From positions 1 to 64,000 of the forward strand of contig JAEWKZ010000109.1 in the NCBI GenBank assembly GCA_023393525.1: a DNA stretch of 64,000 nt, written 5' to 3'. The DNA comes from Pseudomonadota bacterium (GTDB lineage: Bacteria; Desulfobacterota; Desulfovibrionia; Desulfovibrionales; Desulfomicrobiaceae). The translations under genes and the position numbers were made by a program. A model generated the notes under the pieces. It worked only from the letters and a program-made list of their open reading frames with translations, was not told the DNA's origin and did no database searches. Of this stretch, positions 44,414 to 53,812 are shown piece by piece. Position 1 is the stretch's first letter. Each line of letters begins with the position of its first letter.

Positions 44414-44500
44414 GAAGGCATGGATTTCCGCCTGCGCGGGAACGACTTCGAGGGGGCGTGACGACAGATTCGTCATTCCCGAACAGGCGGGAGTCCATGG
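44414..44500. repeat. Paired inverted intergenic repeat (ATTCCCG...CGGGAAT type)
   Basis: ATGGATTTCCGCCTGCGCGGGA at 44419 is mirrored by GTCATTCCCGAACAGGCGGGA at 44472 in opposite orientation. The pair encloses about 25 bases. It belongs to the widespread GTCATTCCCGCG-type intergenic repeats. Confidence 0.7.
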
Positions 44501-44540
44501 TTCTCTCGAAACAGGTTCCTCGCGCAGCCTGAAACAGACG

Positions 44541-44572
44541 CGCGAACCCCCGCCGCTTGCGCGACGGGGGTT
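44541..44572 (-). terminator. Stem-loop downstream of lon
   Basis: A 10-bp perfect stem CGAACCCCCG/CGGGGGTTCG lies about 40 bases after the lon stop. It is followed on the minus strand only by a weak T-containing stretch, and could mark the end of the clp-lon transcript. Confidence 0.5.
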
Positions 44573-44610
44573 CGACGAAGGTTTTGTCCGAGCTTCTCGA
44601 CGAACAGCGG

Positions 44611-47058
44611 TTACTGCGGACTTGTGAAATCGTGCCCCTTGAGCAGGGCCTTGGAGACCGGGATGATGTCCGCCGAGGGGCAGAAAAGCGTCTCCCGGGT
44701 CACGTCCTTGAGGGCCTCGCACAGGACCTGGTCCATGTTGTCCACGAACACGATCTCCAGATCCTTCAGGATCACCTTGGGCACGTCTTTCAAGTCCCGC
44801 TCGTTTTCCTTGGGCAGCAGCACCCGCGAAATGAGCCCGCGATGGGCGGCCAGGAGCTTGTCGCGCACACCGCCGATGGGCAGGACCCGGCCGCGCAGGG
44901 TGATCTCGCCGGTCATGGCCACGTCGTTGCGGACCGGAATGTCCAAAAGGGCCGAAGCCAGGCAGGTGGCTAGCGTGATCCCCGCGGATGGTCCATCCTT
45001 GGGGGTCGCGCCCTCGGGCACGTGGATGTGGGTGTCGATCTCCTTGTAGAAGTCCTTGCGCAGCCCGAAAAATTCCGACCGGGAACGGATGTAGCTGATG
45101 GCCGCCTTGGCCGACTCCTGCATCACGTCGCCAAGCTTGCCGGTGATCTCGATCTTGCCCATGCCGGGCATGAGCGCCACTTCCACGAAAAGAAGCTCGC
45201 CGCCGACCTGGGTCCAGGCCAGGCCCGTGGCCACGCCCACCTGGGCCTCATCCTCGCGCTGGCCGTGACGAACCTTGGGGATGCCCAGATACGTGCCGAG
45301 CATGGACTTGGTCACGGACAGGGTCTTGTCCATGTCCCCTTCCTCCACCAGGGCGCGGGCAACCTTGCGGCAGACCGAGGCCAGCTCGCGCTCCAGGTTG
45401 CGCACTCCGGATTCGCGGGTGTAGCGGCGGATGATCTCAAGGATCGCGCCCTTGGACAGATTCAGATTCTCGGGCTTCAGGCCGTGCTGGTCCAGCTGCT
45501 TGGGCAGCAGGAAATCCGAGGCGATGCGTTCCTTCTCCGTCTCAAGGTAGCCGGGGATGGTGATGATCTCCATGCGGTCCTGCAGGGGCAGCGGAATGGT
45601 CTGCAGCGAGTTGGCCGTGGTGATGAAAAAGACCTGGGACAGGTCGTAGTCCATGTCCAGGTAATGGTCGTTGAAGGCGCTGTTCTGTTCCGGATCGAGC
45701 ACTTCCAGGAGCGCGGCCGAGGGGTCGCCCCGGAAATCCATGCTCATCTTGTCCACCTCGTCCAGGCAGAAGACCGGATTGTTGGTGGAGACGCGTTTCA
45801 GGGACTGGATGATCTTGCCCGGCAGAGCCCCGACATAGGTCCGGCGATGGCCCCTGATCTCGGCCTCGTCGCGCACTCCGCCCAACGACAGGCGCACGAA
45901 CTCGCGCCCCGTGGCCCGGGCGATGGACTTGGCCAAGGATGTCTTGCCCACGCCGGGAGGGCCCACCAGGCACAGGATGGGCCCGCGCAGCTTTTTGACC
46001 AGGGCCTGCACGGCCAGGTATTCGAGAATGCGTTCCTTGGGTTTTTCCAGACCGTAGTGGTCGTCGTCCAAAATTTTCTGGGCCTGCTTGAGGTCGATGT
46101 CCACATCGCGCAGCACGTTCCAGGGCAGGGCCAGGATCCAGTCCACATAATTGCGCAGCACCGCGTACTCTGCGGAGGACGGCGGAGTCTGGCGCAGCTT
46201 CTTCATCTCGGCCATGGCCTTGGAGCGTGCCTCCTCGGGCATGTCCTTCTCTTTGAGCTGGGTCTCCAGATCCTCCACGTCGGCCTTGGGGTCGAAGTCG
46301 CGGCCCATTTCCTTGTGGATGGCCTTGAGCTGCTCGCCGAGATAGTAGTCCTTCTGATTCTCCTCCATCTGCTTCTTGACCCGGCCCTTGATCTTCTTCT
46401 CCAGGGAAAAGACCTCGATCTCTTCCTGGATCAGTTCATAGACCCGCTCCAGACGACGGACAGGGTTGCGCACTTCGAGCACGCCCTGCTTGCGGTCATA
46501 GGTGGCCTTGAGGTGGGAGGCGATGCTGTCGGCCAGACGGCCGGGCTGGGAGACGCTGGTGATGGCCAGGATCGTCTCCTTGGCCAGCTTGCGGTTGACC
46601 TGGGAATATTCCTCCACGGCCTCGTGGGTGGCCCGGACCAGGGCCTCGCCTTCGACGGGGTTGCCTTCGAGGTCGGGCATGGAGGAGGTCCGCACCATCT
46701 GGATCTCGTCTTCGAGCATGATGCCGCGGTCCTGATCCCAGGAGGCGCGGTAGAGCCCCTCGAAAAGCACCTTGATGGTCCCGTCGGGCAGCCTGAGCAT
46801 CTGCAGCACCTTGCTGACCGTGCCGATCTCGTAGAGACCGCTCACGTCGGGCCGCTCCTGTCCGGGGTCCTTCTGGGCTACCAGGAAAATCCGCTTCTCG
46901 TATTTGTCCAGAGCCGTTTCAATGGCCTTGATGGAAGAGTCCCGGCCCACGAAAAGGGGCACGATGGACTTGGGGAACATGACCACTTCACGCAGGGACA
47001 TGACCGGCAGGATCATGCTGCCATGGGTGGACTTCTCGAAAACTAACGCATCGGTCAT
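44611..47058 (-). CDS. lon: Lon ATP-dependent protease
   Basis: An 815-residue AAA+ serine protease. The N-terminal LON substrate domain (LPVMSLREVVMFPKSIVPLFVGR) is followed by a coiled coil, then the AAA+ module with GPPGVGKT (near 361-369) and sensor residues. The protease domain has catalytic Ser near 690 (PKDGPSAG) and Lys near 732 (GVRDKLLAAHR). It degrades misfolded and regulatory proteins in the cytoplasm. It is last in the tig-clpP-clpX-lon row, 35 bases after clpX. The start is MTDALVFEK; no strong ribosome-binding site was seen. Confidence 0.95.
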   Translation of the reverse strand: MTDALVFEKSTHGSMILPVMSLREVVMFPKSIVPLFVGRDSSIKAIETALDKYEKRIFLVAQKDPGQERPDVSGLYEIGTVSKVLQMLRLPDGTIKVLFEGLYRASWDQDRGIMLEDEIQMVRTSSMPDLEGNPVEGEALVRATHEAVEEYSQVNRKLAKETILAITSVSQPGRLADSIASHLKATYDRKQGVLEVRNPVRRLERVYELIQEEIEVFSLEKKIKGRVKKQMEENQKDYYLGEQLKAIHKEMGRDFDPKADVEDLETQLKEKDMPEEARSKAMAEMKKLRQTPPSSAEYAVLRNYVDWILALPWNVLRDVDIDLKQAQKILDDDHYGLEKPKERILEYLAVQALVKKLRGPILCLVGPPGVGKTSLAKSIARATGREFVRLSLGGVRDEAEIRGHRRTYVGALPGKIIQSLKRVSTNNPVFCLDEVDKMSMDFRGDPSAALLEVLDPEQNSAFNDHYLDMDYDLSQVFFITTANSLQTIPLPLQDRMEIITIPGYLETEKERIASDFLLPKQLDQHGLKPENLNLSKGAILEIIRRYTRESGVRNLERELASVCRKVARALVEEGDMDKTLSVTKSMLGTYLGIPKVRHGQREDEAQVGVATGLAWTQVGGELLFVEVALMPGMGKIEITGKLGDVMQESAKAAISYIRSRSEFFGLRKDFYKEIDTHIHVPEGATPKDGPSAGITLATCLASALLDIPVRNDVAMTGEITLRGRVLPIGGVRDKLLAAHRGLISRVLLPKENERDLKDVPKVILKDLEIVFVDNMDQVLCEALKDVTRETLFCPSADIIPVSKALLKGHDFTSPQ

Positions 47059-47093
47059 GGTTGGTCTCGCAGATCTTGGCCGACCACGGATGG

Positions 47094-48344
<1,251 letters not shown>

Positions 48345-48378
48345 GGTTACCTCAAAATTCTGATAAATTCCAAAAAAT

Positions 48379-48975
48379 CTATTCCAGTTCCTTGCGCGAG
48401 GCCAGGACCTGATCGATGAGCCCGTATGCGCAGGCTTCGTCACCGCTCATGAAATAATCCCGTTCCGTGTCCTGTTCGACCTTTTCCAGACTCTGTCCGG
48501 TATGATTGGCCAGGATGCCGTTGAGTTCCGAACGCAGACGGATGATCTCCTTGGCCTGGATGGCGATGTCCGTGGCCTGGCCCTGGAACCCGCCCATGGG
48601 CTGATGGATCATGATGCGCGAATGGGGCAGGGTGTAGCGCATGCCCTTCTCGCCCGCGGCCAGGAGCACCGCCGCCATGCTCGCGGCCTGGCCGATGCAC
48701 AGGGTGGCCACGGGGGCGGAAATGTACTGCATGGTGTCGTAGATGGCCATGCCTGCCGTCACGGAACCGCCGGGAGAGTTGACGTACATGTTGATCTGCT
48801 TCTCGGGGTTCTCGGACTCCAGAAAAAGCAGCTGGGCGCAGATGGAATTGGCGACGTGGTCGTCGATGGGGGTGCCCAGAAGCACGATGCGATCCTTGAG
48901 CAAGCGGGAATAGATGTCGTACATCCGCTCGCCGCGGCCGGTGTTTTCAATGACGAATACGGAATTTCTGACCAT
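48379..48975 (-). CDS. clpP: ClpP protease
   Basis: A 198-residue serine protease subunit with the catalytic triad Ser99 (GQAASMAA), His124 (IMIHQP) and Asp173 (ERDYFM). It forms a tetradecameric chamber served by ClpX encoded next door. The start is MVRNSVFV, preceded by GAGGAG; the frame is open a few codons more. It has its own promoter region, because a terminator follows tig upstream. Confidence 0.96.
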   Translation of the reverse strand: MVRNSVFVIENTGRGERMYDIYSRLLKDRIVLLGTPIDDHVANSICAQLLFLESENPEKQINMYVNSPGGSVTAGMAIYDTMQYISAPVATLCIGQAASMAAVLLAAGEKGMRYTLPHSRIMIHQPMGGFQGQATDIAIQAKEIIRLRSELNGILANHTGQSLEKVEQDTERDYFMSGDEACAYGLIDQVLASRKELE

Positions 48976-49127
48976 GAAAGCTCCTCGAAAAAACAAAGGT
49001 AGGGACGAACACCAAAGAATGGAAAATTAACGATCCGGTACAGGGTGTCAAGGGCTGTACGGCGGGAGACTCGATCCGCCAGCGTTTTACCTGCACATTG
49101 CCTGCCAGATCGGACGCGGACGGCTCG

Positions 49128-49160
49128 GAAAAGAAAAGGGGCCGGGTCATGCCCGGCCCC
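49128..49160 (-). terminator. Intrinsic terminator after tig
   Basis: A perfect 9-bp stem GGGGCCGGG/CCCGGCCCC with a 5-base loop is followed on the minus strand by TTTCTTTT. It separates tig from clpP. Confidence 0.85.
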
Positions 49161-49168
49161 CCGTGAAG

Positions 49169-50476
49169 CTACGCGTTCGGGGTTGCCGCCGGAGGAACGA
49201 CTGTCACCGTGGCGTTCTCGTAGATGAGTTCCATGGCCTTGTCGGCCAGAACCCGATCCTTGAGCGGGATCATCAGATTGTGCTGCTCGTAGTAGTCCTT
49301 GATGGAATGGAAGTCCTGGCCCGTGGAGGCGGCCATCTTCTGGAGCACCAGGTCCACTTCCTGCGGATCGACCGTCAGATTTTCGGCGCTGGCGATGGCC
49401 AAAAGGACCAGGGAGGACTTGACCACGTCCTCGGCCTGGGCGCGGTGTTCCTCGCGCAGCTCGGCGGGAGTCTTGCCCAGGGAATCGAGGCTCTTGCCCT
49501 GACGTTCGAGCTTGCCCTGCAGTTCCACGATCTGCTTGTCGATCTGCTCCTCGACGATGCTCTGGGGCAGTTCGAAGCTGACCGCGGCCTTGATGCCGTC
49601 AAGCAGCTTCTTCTGGGCGTCGCCCTTGACCAGCTGCTTGCGGGTCGAAACATAGGATTTCTCGATGGCGTCCTTCAAATCCTGCACGGAGGAATAACCG
49701 CCGGCAAGTTCGGCGAAATCGTCATCGACCTCGGGCAGGTTGCGGGCCTTGATGGCGTGCAGGGTAACCTGCATGGACACGGTCTGTCCGGCCAGCGTCT
49801 CGTTGATGAAATCGGCGGGGAAGGTCAGCCCGTTCTCCCTGGTTTCGCCGGGAGTCATGCCGATGACGATGTCCTCGAACTCGGGCAGGGAATTCCCCTC
49901 ACCCAGGGGAAGCTCGAACTTGTTGGCGGCGACGCCTTCCATCTTCACGCCGTCCTGGAAGGCCTGGAAGTCGATGACCGCGATGTCGCCGGTGGCCACG
50001 GGACGCTCCTCCTTGATGATCACGGTCTTGGCCATGTTCTGGCGGATGCGCTCGATGACGTCCTCGACCTGCTGGGGATCGACGACCACGTCTTCCTCGT
50101 CCACGGCCAGGCCCTTGTATTCGGGCAGGTCGAAGGTCGGGGCGATCTCGAAGGAGAAGGAATAGGAAAAGTCTTCGTCGCGCTCCATTTCCTTGGCGTC
50201 GACGTCGATGCGGGACAGCGGGGAAAGCTTGAGTTCGCCCAGGATGTCGTTGATGTGATAGTTGATGAGGTCGGTCGTGGCCTCCCCGTAAATCTGCTTG
50301 CGGAACTTGGCCTCGACCACGGAGGACGGGACCTTGCCCTTGCGAAAGCCCTTGATCTCCGCGCCCTTGCGGTACAGGGCCACGGTGGCGGCCAGGGCGG
50401 CATGCACTTCCTCGACGCTTACTTCCACCGCCACCTTGCGCTTGACCGGGGACAGTTCTTCGACTTTGTATTCCAT
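49169..50476 (-). CDS. tig: Trigger factor
   Basis: A 435-residue ribosome-bound chaperone. The N-terminal ribosome-binding domain contains the signature GFRKGKVP (here KGFRKGKVPSSVV). A central FKBP-type PPIase domain (about 150-245) and an elongated helical C-terminal domain follow. It shelters nascent chains. It starts 53 bases downstream of the tRNA-Leu gene on the same strand and has AAGGAGTGGAG before the ATG, so the two may share a promoter. The tig-clpP-clpX-lon order is common in bacteria. Confidence 0.95.
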   Translation of the reverse strand: MEYKVEELSPVKRKVAVEVSVEEVHAALAATVALYRKGAEIKGFRKGKVPSSVVEAKFRKQIYGEATTDLINYHINDILGELKLSPLSRIDVDAKEMERDEDFSYSFSFEIAPTFDLPEYKGLAVDEEDVVVDPQQVEDVIERIRQNMAKTVIIKEERPVATGDIAVIDFQAFQDGVKMEGVAANKFELPLGEGNSLPEFEDIVIGMTPGETRENGLTFPADFINETLAGQTVSMQVTLHAIKARNLPEVDDDFAELAGGYSSVQDLKDAIEKSYVSTRKQLVKGDAQKKLLDGIKAAVSFELPQSIVEEQIDKQIVELQGKLERQGKSLDSLGKTPAELREEHRAQAEDVVKSSLVLLAIASAENLTVDPQEVDLVLQKMAASTGQDFHSIKDYYEQHNLMIPLKDRVLADKAMELIYENATVTVVPPAATPNA

Positions 50477-50529
50477 GACTCCACTCCTTGAATGATGGGC
50501 GATCCCTCGGGGGCCCGGATAATCTTTCC

Positions 50530-50612
50530 TGGTGCGGGCGATAGGATTCGAACCTACAAGCTTTTGGCGCCAGCTCCTAAGGCTGGTGCGTTTACCGTTC
50601 CGCCACACCCGC
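50530..50612 (-). tRNA. tRNA-Leu (TAG)
   Basis: An 83-nt gene with encoded CCA. The acceptor GCGGGTG pairs with the 3' CGCCCGC region, the anticodon loop CTTAGGA gives TAG, and the extended variable arm is that of a class II tRNA. The T-arm GGTTCGAATCC is intact. Confidence 0.93.
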
Positions 50613-50628
50613 AATTCACAAAAGAGAC

Positions 50629-50658
50629 TTCATAGACAAGGATTCGCGGCCCTGTCAA
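50629..50658 (-). promoter_or_regulatory. Promoter of tRNA-Leu / tig
   Basis: On the minus strand TTGACA (50658-50653) is followed by an 18-base spacer, then TATGAA (50634-50629), about 17 bases before the tRNA. A consensus -35 and good -10 suggest strong constitutive transcription. Confidence 0.65.
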
Positions 50659-50721
50659 CGCATCTCGCACCGGGAAAACCGCGTCCACAGGCCGATTCAC
50701 CCGTCCTTTCAGCCTGTTGAG

Positions 50722-52896
50722 CTAGATTTGCGCCTCATTCGCCAGGCGCACGGCCAGGGATGTGTGCCGCTGCCGCCCGCGCTCGTTTCCAAGCCCCATG
50801 TGCATGGCCCGACGCGAACCCATGAGCACGGCCAGCTTTCTGGCCCGCGTCAGGCCCGTGTAGATGAGATTTCTCTGCAAAAGCATGTAGTGCTGCGAGA
50901 CCACGGGCATGACCACGGCCGGGTATTCGCTGCCCTGACTCTTGTGCACGCTGATGGCGTAGGCCAGGCCGATCTCGTCGAGCTCGTCGAACCCGTACTC
51001 CACTGCCCGGCCGTCGAACTCGGCGCGCAGAATCTCGTCTTCGGTGTCGATGGCCAGGATGCGGCCCAGGTCGCCGTTGAAGACTTCCTTGTCGTAATTG
51101 TTCCTGAGTTGCAGCACGCGGTCCCCAACCCTGTAGGAGCGCTGGCCGCGCACCAGTTCCCGGCCGTGCGGATTGAGGCGTTCCTGCAGCAGACGGTTCA
51201 GGGCCACGGTGCCCACCTCGCCCTTGTGCATGGGCGTGAGCACCTGCACGTCGGCCAAGGGGTCGAGGCCGTAGGCTTCGGGAATGCGCTCGCAGACCAT
51301 GCGCAGCACCAGGGACTGCAATTCGAGCAGGTTCTCCTTCTCGACCCAGAAAAAATCGGCCTTGGGCGGCGCGTGGGGGCTGCCCAAGGGGAACTCGCCC
51401 TCGTTGATGCGGTGGGCGTTGACCACGATCATGCTCTCGCGGGCCTGGCGGTAGATGTGCGTCAGGCGCACGGCCGGAACCACGCCGCTCTCGATCATGT
51501 CCCCCAGCACGTTGCCCGCGCCCACCGAGGGCAGCTGATTCTCGTCGCCGACGAACACCAGGCGGCAGGTCAGGGGCAGGGCGCGCAGGAGCGACAGGCA
51601 CAGGCCGCAGTCGAGCATGGAGACCTCGTCCACGACCATGACGTCGGCGGAAAGCTTCTTTTCCTCGTTGAACTCGAACCCGGTGGCCGGTTGGTAGCGC
51701 AGCAGCCGGTGCAGGGTCGTGGCCGTGAACCCGGTGGCCTCGGACAGACGCTTGGCGGCCCGGCCCGTGGGCGCGGCCAGGGAAATCTTCAGCCCCAGGG
51801 CCTTCAGGGCCCGCACCACCACGCGGGTGATGGTCGTCTTGCCCGTGCCCGGCCCGCCGGTGATGATGGACACCTTGTGCCCGCAGGCCGATTCCACGGC
51901 CTGGCGCTGCTCGTCGGACAGGGTCAGGGACTGGCGCTTTTCCTCGCGCTCCACGGCCTTCGAGATCTTGTCCGGGTCGATGCGGCTGACATGGTCCAGA
52001 AGGCCCCGCAAGCGGGACGCGATCTCGCGTTCGGTCTTGTAGAAATAGGTCAGGTACACGGCTTCGGCCACGCCCTTCTCCGGCAGGGGCTCGACCACCA
52101 GACGCTTGCGCTCGACCAGGGCGTCGATCCGCTCCTCGATGAGTTCCAGGTCGTGGCAACCGAGCAGCTTGGCCGCCTCCTCCGCCAAGGTGACCCGCGG
52201 CAGAAACATGTGCCCGGCTCCGTCGGCCACCTGGCGCAGGCAGTACTCCACCCCGGCCTCCAGGCGCTGCGGCGCGTCCTCGGCAAAGCCCAGCCTCAGC
52301 GCCACCTCGTCGGCGGTGCGGAAGCCGATGCCGTGAATGTCGTAGGCCAGGTCGTAGGGATTGGCGCGCAGGCGCTGCACCGCGCTCACCCCGTAATGGC
52401 GGAAGATGCGGTGGGCGAAGGTCGTGGCCACGCCGTGGGTCTGCAGAAAGAGCATCAGTCCCCGCACCTCGCGCTTTTCCTGCCAGGACGCGACGATGGT
52501 CTTGAGCTTGGCCGCTCCGATGCCCTCCACTTCCAGCAGGCGATTGGGATCGGAGTCCATGATGTCGAGAATCTGACTGCCGAAGCGGCTGATCAGCCGG
52601 TCGGCGGTCTTCTCGCCGATGCCCTTGACCGCCCCGGAGCCCAGGAAGCGGCGGATGCCGTTGATGGACGCAGGCAGGAGGTGCTCGCAAGACTCGGCCT
52701 TGAACTGACGCCCGAACTTGGGATGCTCGACCCACTCGCCGGTCATGCGCAGGGACTCCCCCGGGGCCACGTCGCCCAGAATCCCGACCACGCTCATCTG
52801 GCCGGGCTCGGACGGCGAATCCACGCGGGCGATGACGTATCCGTTCTCGGGATTGTGGTAGACGACGGTGACGACTTCGCCCTGTACGGTTTGCAT
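50722..52896 (-). CDS. recD2: RecD2 family helicase
   Basis: A 724-residue superfamily 1B helicase. The N-terminal helix-hairpin-helix region (SGAVKGIGEKTADRLISRFG and VEGIGAAKLKTIV) replaces the RecB-binding part of E. coli RecD. Walker A is GGPGTGKTT, motif Q/II is VVDEVSMLD, and the C-terminal motif is ISVHKSQGSEYPAVV. RecD2 works without RecBC in DNA repair and end processing. It lies 4 bases downstream of recR in the dnaX-ebfC-recR-recD2 row. Confidence 0.93.
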   Translation of the reverse strand: MQTVQGEVVTVVYHNPENGYVIARVDSPSEPGQMSVVGILGDVAPGESLRMTGEWVEHPKFGRQFKAESCEHLLPASINGIRRFLGSGAVKGIGEKTADRLISRFGSQILDIMDSDPNRLLEVEGIGAAKLKTIVASWQEKREVRGLMLFLQTHGVATTFAHRIFRHYGVSAVQRLRANPYDLAYDIHGIGFRTADEVALRLGFAEDAPQRLEAGVEYCLRQVADGAGHMFLPRVTLAEEAAKLLGCHDLELIEERIDALVERKRLVVEPLPEKGVAEAVYLTYFYKTEREIASRLRGLLDHVSRIDPDKISKAVEREEKRQSLTLSDEQRQAVESACGHKVSIITGGPGTGKTTITRVVVRALKALGLKISLAAPTGRAAKRLSEATGFTATTLHRLLRYQPATGFEFNEEKKLSADVMVVDEVSMLDCGLCLSLLRALPLTCRLVFVGDENQLPSVGAGNVLGDMIESGVVPAVRLTHIYRQARESMIVVNAHRINEGEFPLGSPHAPPKADFFWVEKENLLELQSLVLRMVCERIPEAYGLDPLADVQVLTPMHKGEVGTVALNRLLQERLNPHGRELVRGQRSYRVGDRVLQLRNNYDKEVFNGDLGRILAIDTEDEILRAEFDGRAVEYGFDELDEIGLAYAISVHKSQGSEYPAVVMPVVSQHYMLLQRNLIYTGLTRARKLAVLMGSRRAMHMGLGNERGRQRHTSLAVRLANEAQI

Positions 52897-52900
52897 GGGC

Positions 52901-53506
52901 CTAGAGGGAATGCCTGTATTTGAGGGACTGTTTGAGGGTTTCGCGGTCCACGTACTTGATCTCCGAGCCCAGCGGAATGCCCTGGGCCAGACGGGTCACG
53001 GACACGCCCGGAAAGCTGCGCGCCAGCAGATTGTGTACGTATGCGCCCGTGGCCTCGGCCTCCATGGTCGAGCCCAGGGCCAGGATGACCTCGCGCACCT
53101 GGCTTTCGCGCAGAATGGATTCAAGCCTGTCCAGTTCGAGGGACCGGGCGTCGATCCCGTCCAGGGGAGACAACAGGCCGCCCAGGATCAGGTAGCGCCC
53201 CTTGTAGATGCCCGACTCCTCCATGACCATGAGGCTGTCCCATTCCGAGACCAGGCACAGCTGTTCCGCCGTGCGCTTGGGGTCGGTGCACAGATGGCAG
53301 GGGTCCGAGTCGGCCAGGCCGCAGCAGCGCGAGCAGATGTGCAGGGCGCTGCGCAGGCCCTCGATGTCCCGGCCAAAGGAGCGTACCGATTCCTCGGGCC
53401 ACTTGAGCAGGGTCAGGGCCATGCGCAGGGCGCTTTTCGGCCCCACGCCGGGCAGGGCCGAAAACTGGTCCACGATCTTTTGCAGGGGGGCGGGAAGACG
53501 TTGCAC
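52901..53506 (-). CDS. recR: Recombination mediator RecR
   Basis: A 201-residue protein. Helix-hairpin-helix FSALPGVGPKSALRMA is followed by the zinc finger CSRCCGLADSDPCHLC and a Toprim domain with DLMVMEESGIY-like acidic residues and ALGSTMEAEATG. It works in RecFOR gap repair. The start is placed at GTG (53506), which is 7 bases from AGGG and matches E. coli RecR spacing to the HhH. A TTG six bases earlier is in frame but has no room for a ribosome-binding site. Confidence 0.92.
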   Translation of the reverse strand: MQRLPAPLQKIVDQFSALPGVGPKSALRMALTLLKWPEESVRSFGRDIEGLRSALHICSRCCGLADSDPCHLCTDPKRTAEQLCLVSEWDSLMVMEESGIYKGRYLILGGLLSPLDGIDARSLELDRLESILRESQVREVILALGSTMEAEATGAYVHNLLARSFPGVSVTRLAQGIPLGSEIKYVDRETLKQSLKYRHSL

Positions 53507-53515
53507 CGACAATCC

Positions 53516-53812
53516 CTAGAAAAGACCGGGAATCTTCATCCCGCCGGTGATCTGCGCCATTTCGGACTGCATCAGGTCCTTGCCCTTCTTCAGGACTTCG
53601 TTGACCGCCGACATGACCAGGTCCTGCAGCATGTCCACGTCCTCGAGCACGGCCGGATCGATGACCACGGACAAAATCTCGCCCGAGCAGTTGGCCTTGA
53701 CCGTGACCATGCCGCCGCCGACGCTGGTCTCCACTTCCTTCTTGCCGATCTCTTCCTGGGTGCGCAGCATCTTCTTCTGCATCATCTGCGCCTGTCTGAT
53801 CAGTTCGTTCAT
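53516..53812 (-). CDS. ebfC: YbaB/EbfC nucleoid-associated protein
   Basis: A 98-residue DNA-binding protein with the family core MNELIRQAQMMQKKMLRTQEEI and GGGMVTVKANCSGEILSVVIDP. It shares an ATGA with the end of dnaX, so the two are coupled. The dnaX-ebfC-recR order is widely conserved. Confidence 0.93.
   Translation of the reverse strand: MNELIRQAQMMQKKMLRTQEEIGKKEVETSVGGGMVTVKANCSGEILSVVIDPAVLEDVDMLQDLVMSAVNEVLKKGKDLMQSEMAQITGGMKIPGLF

Noticed and set aside
45022..47046. 674-codon plus-strand open frame
   Set aside because: Exact shadow of lon.
50728..52923. 731-codon plus-strand open frame
   Set aside because: Shadow of recD2.
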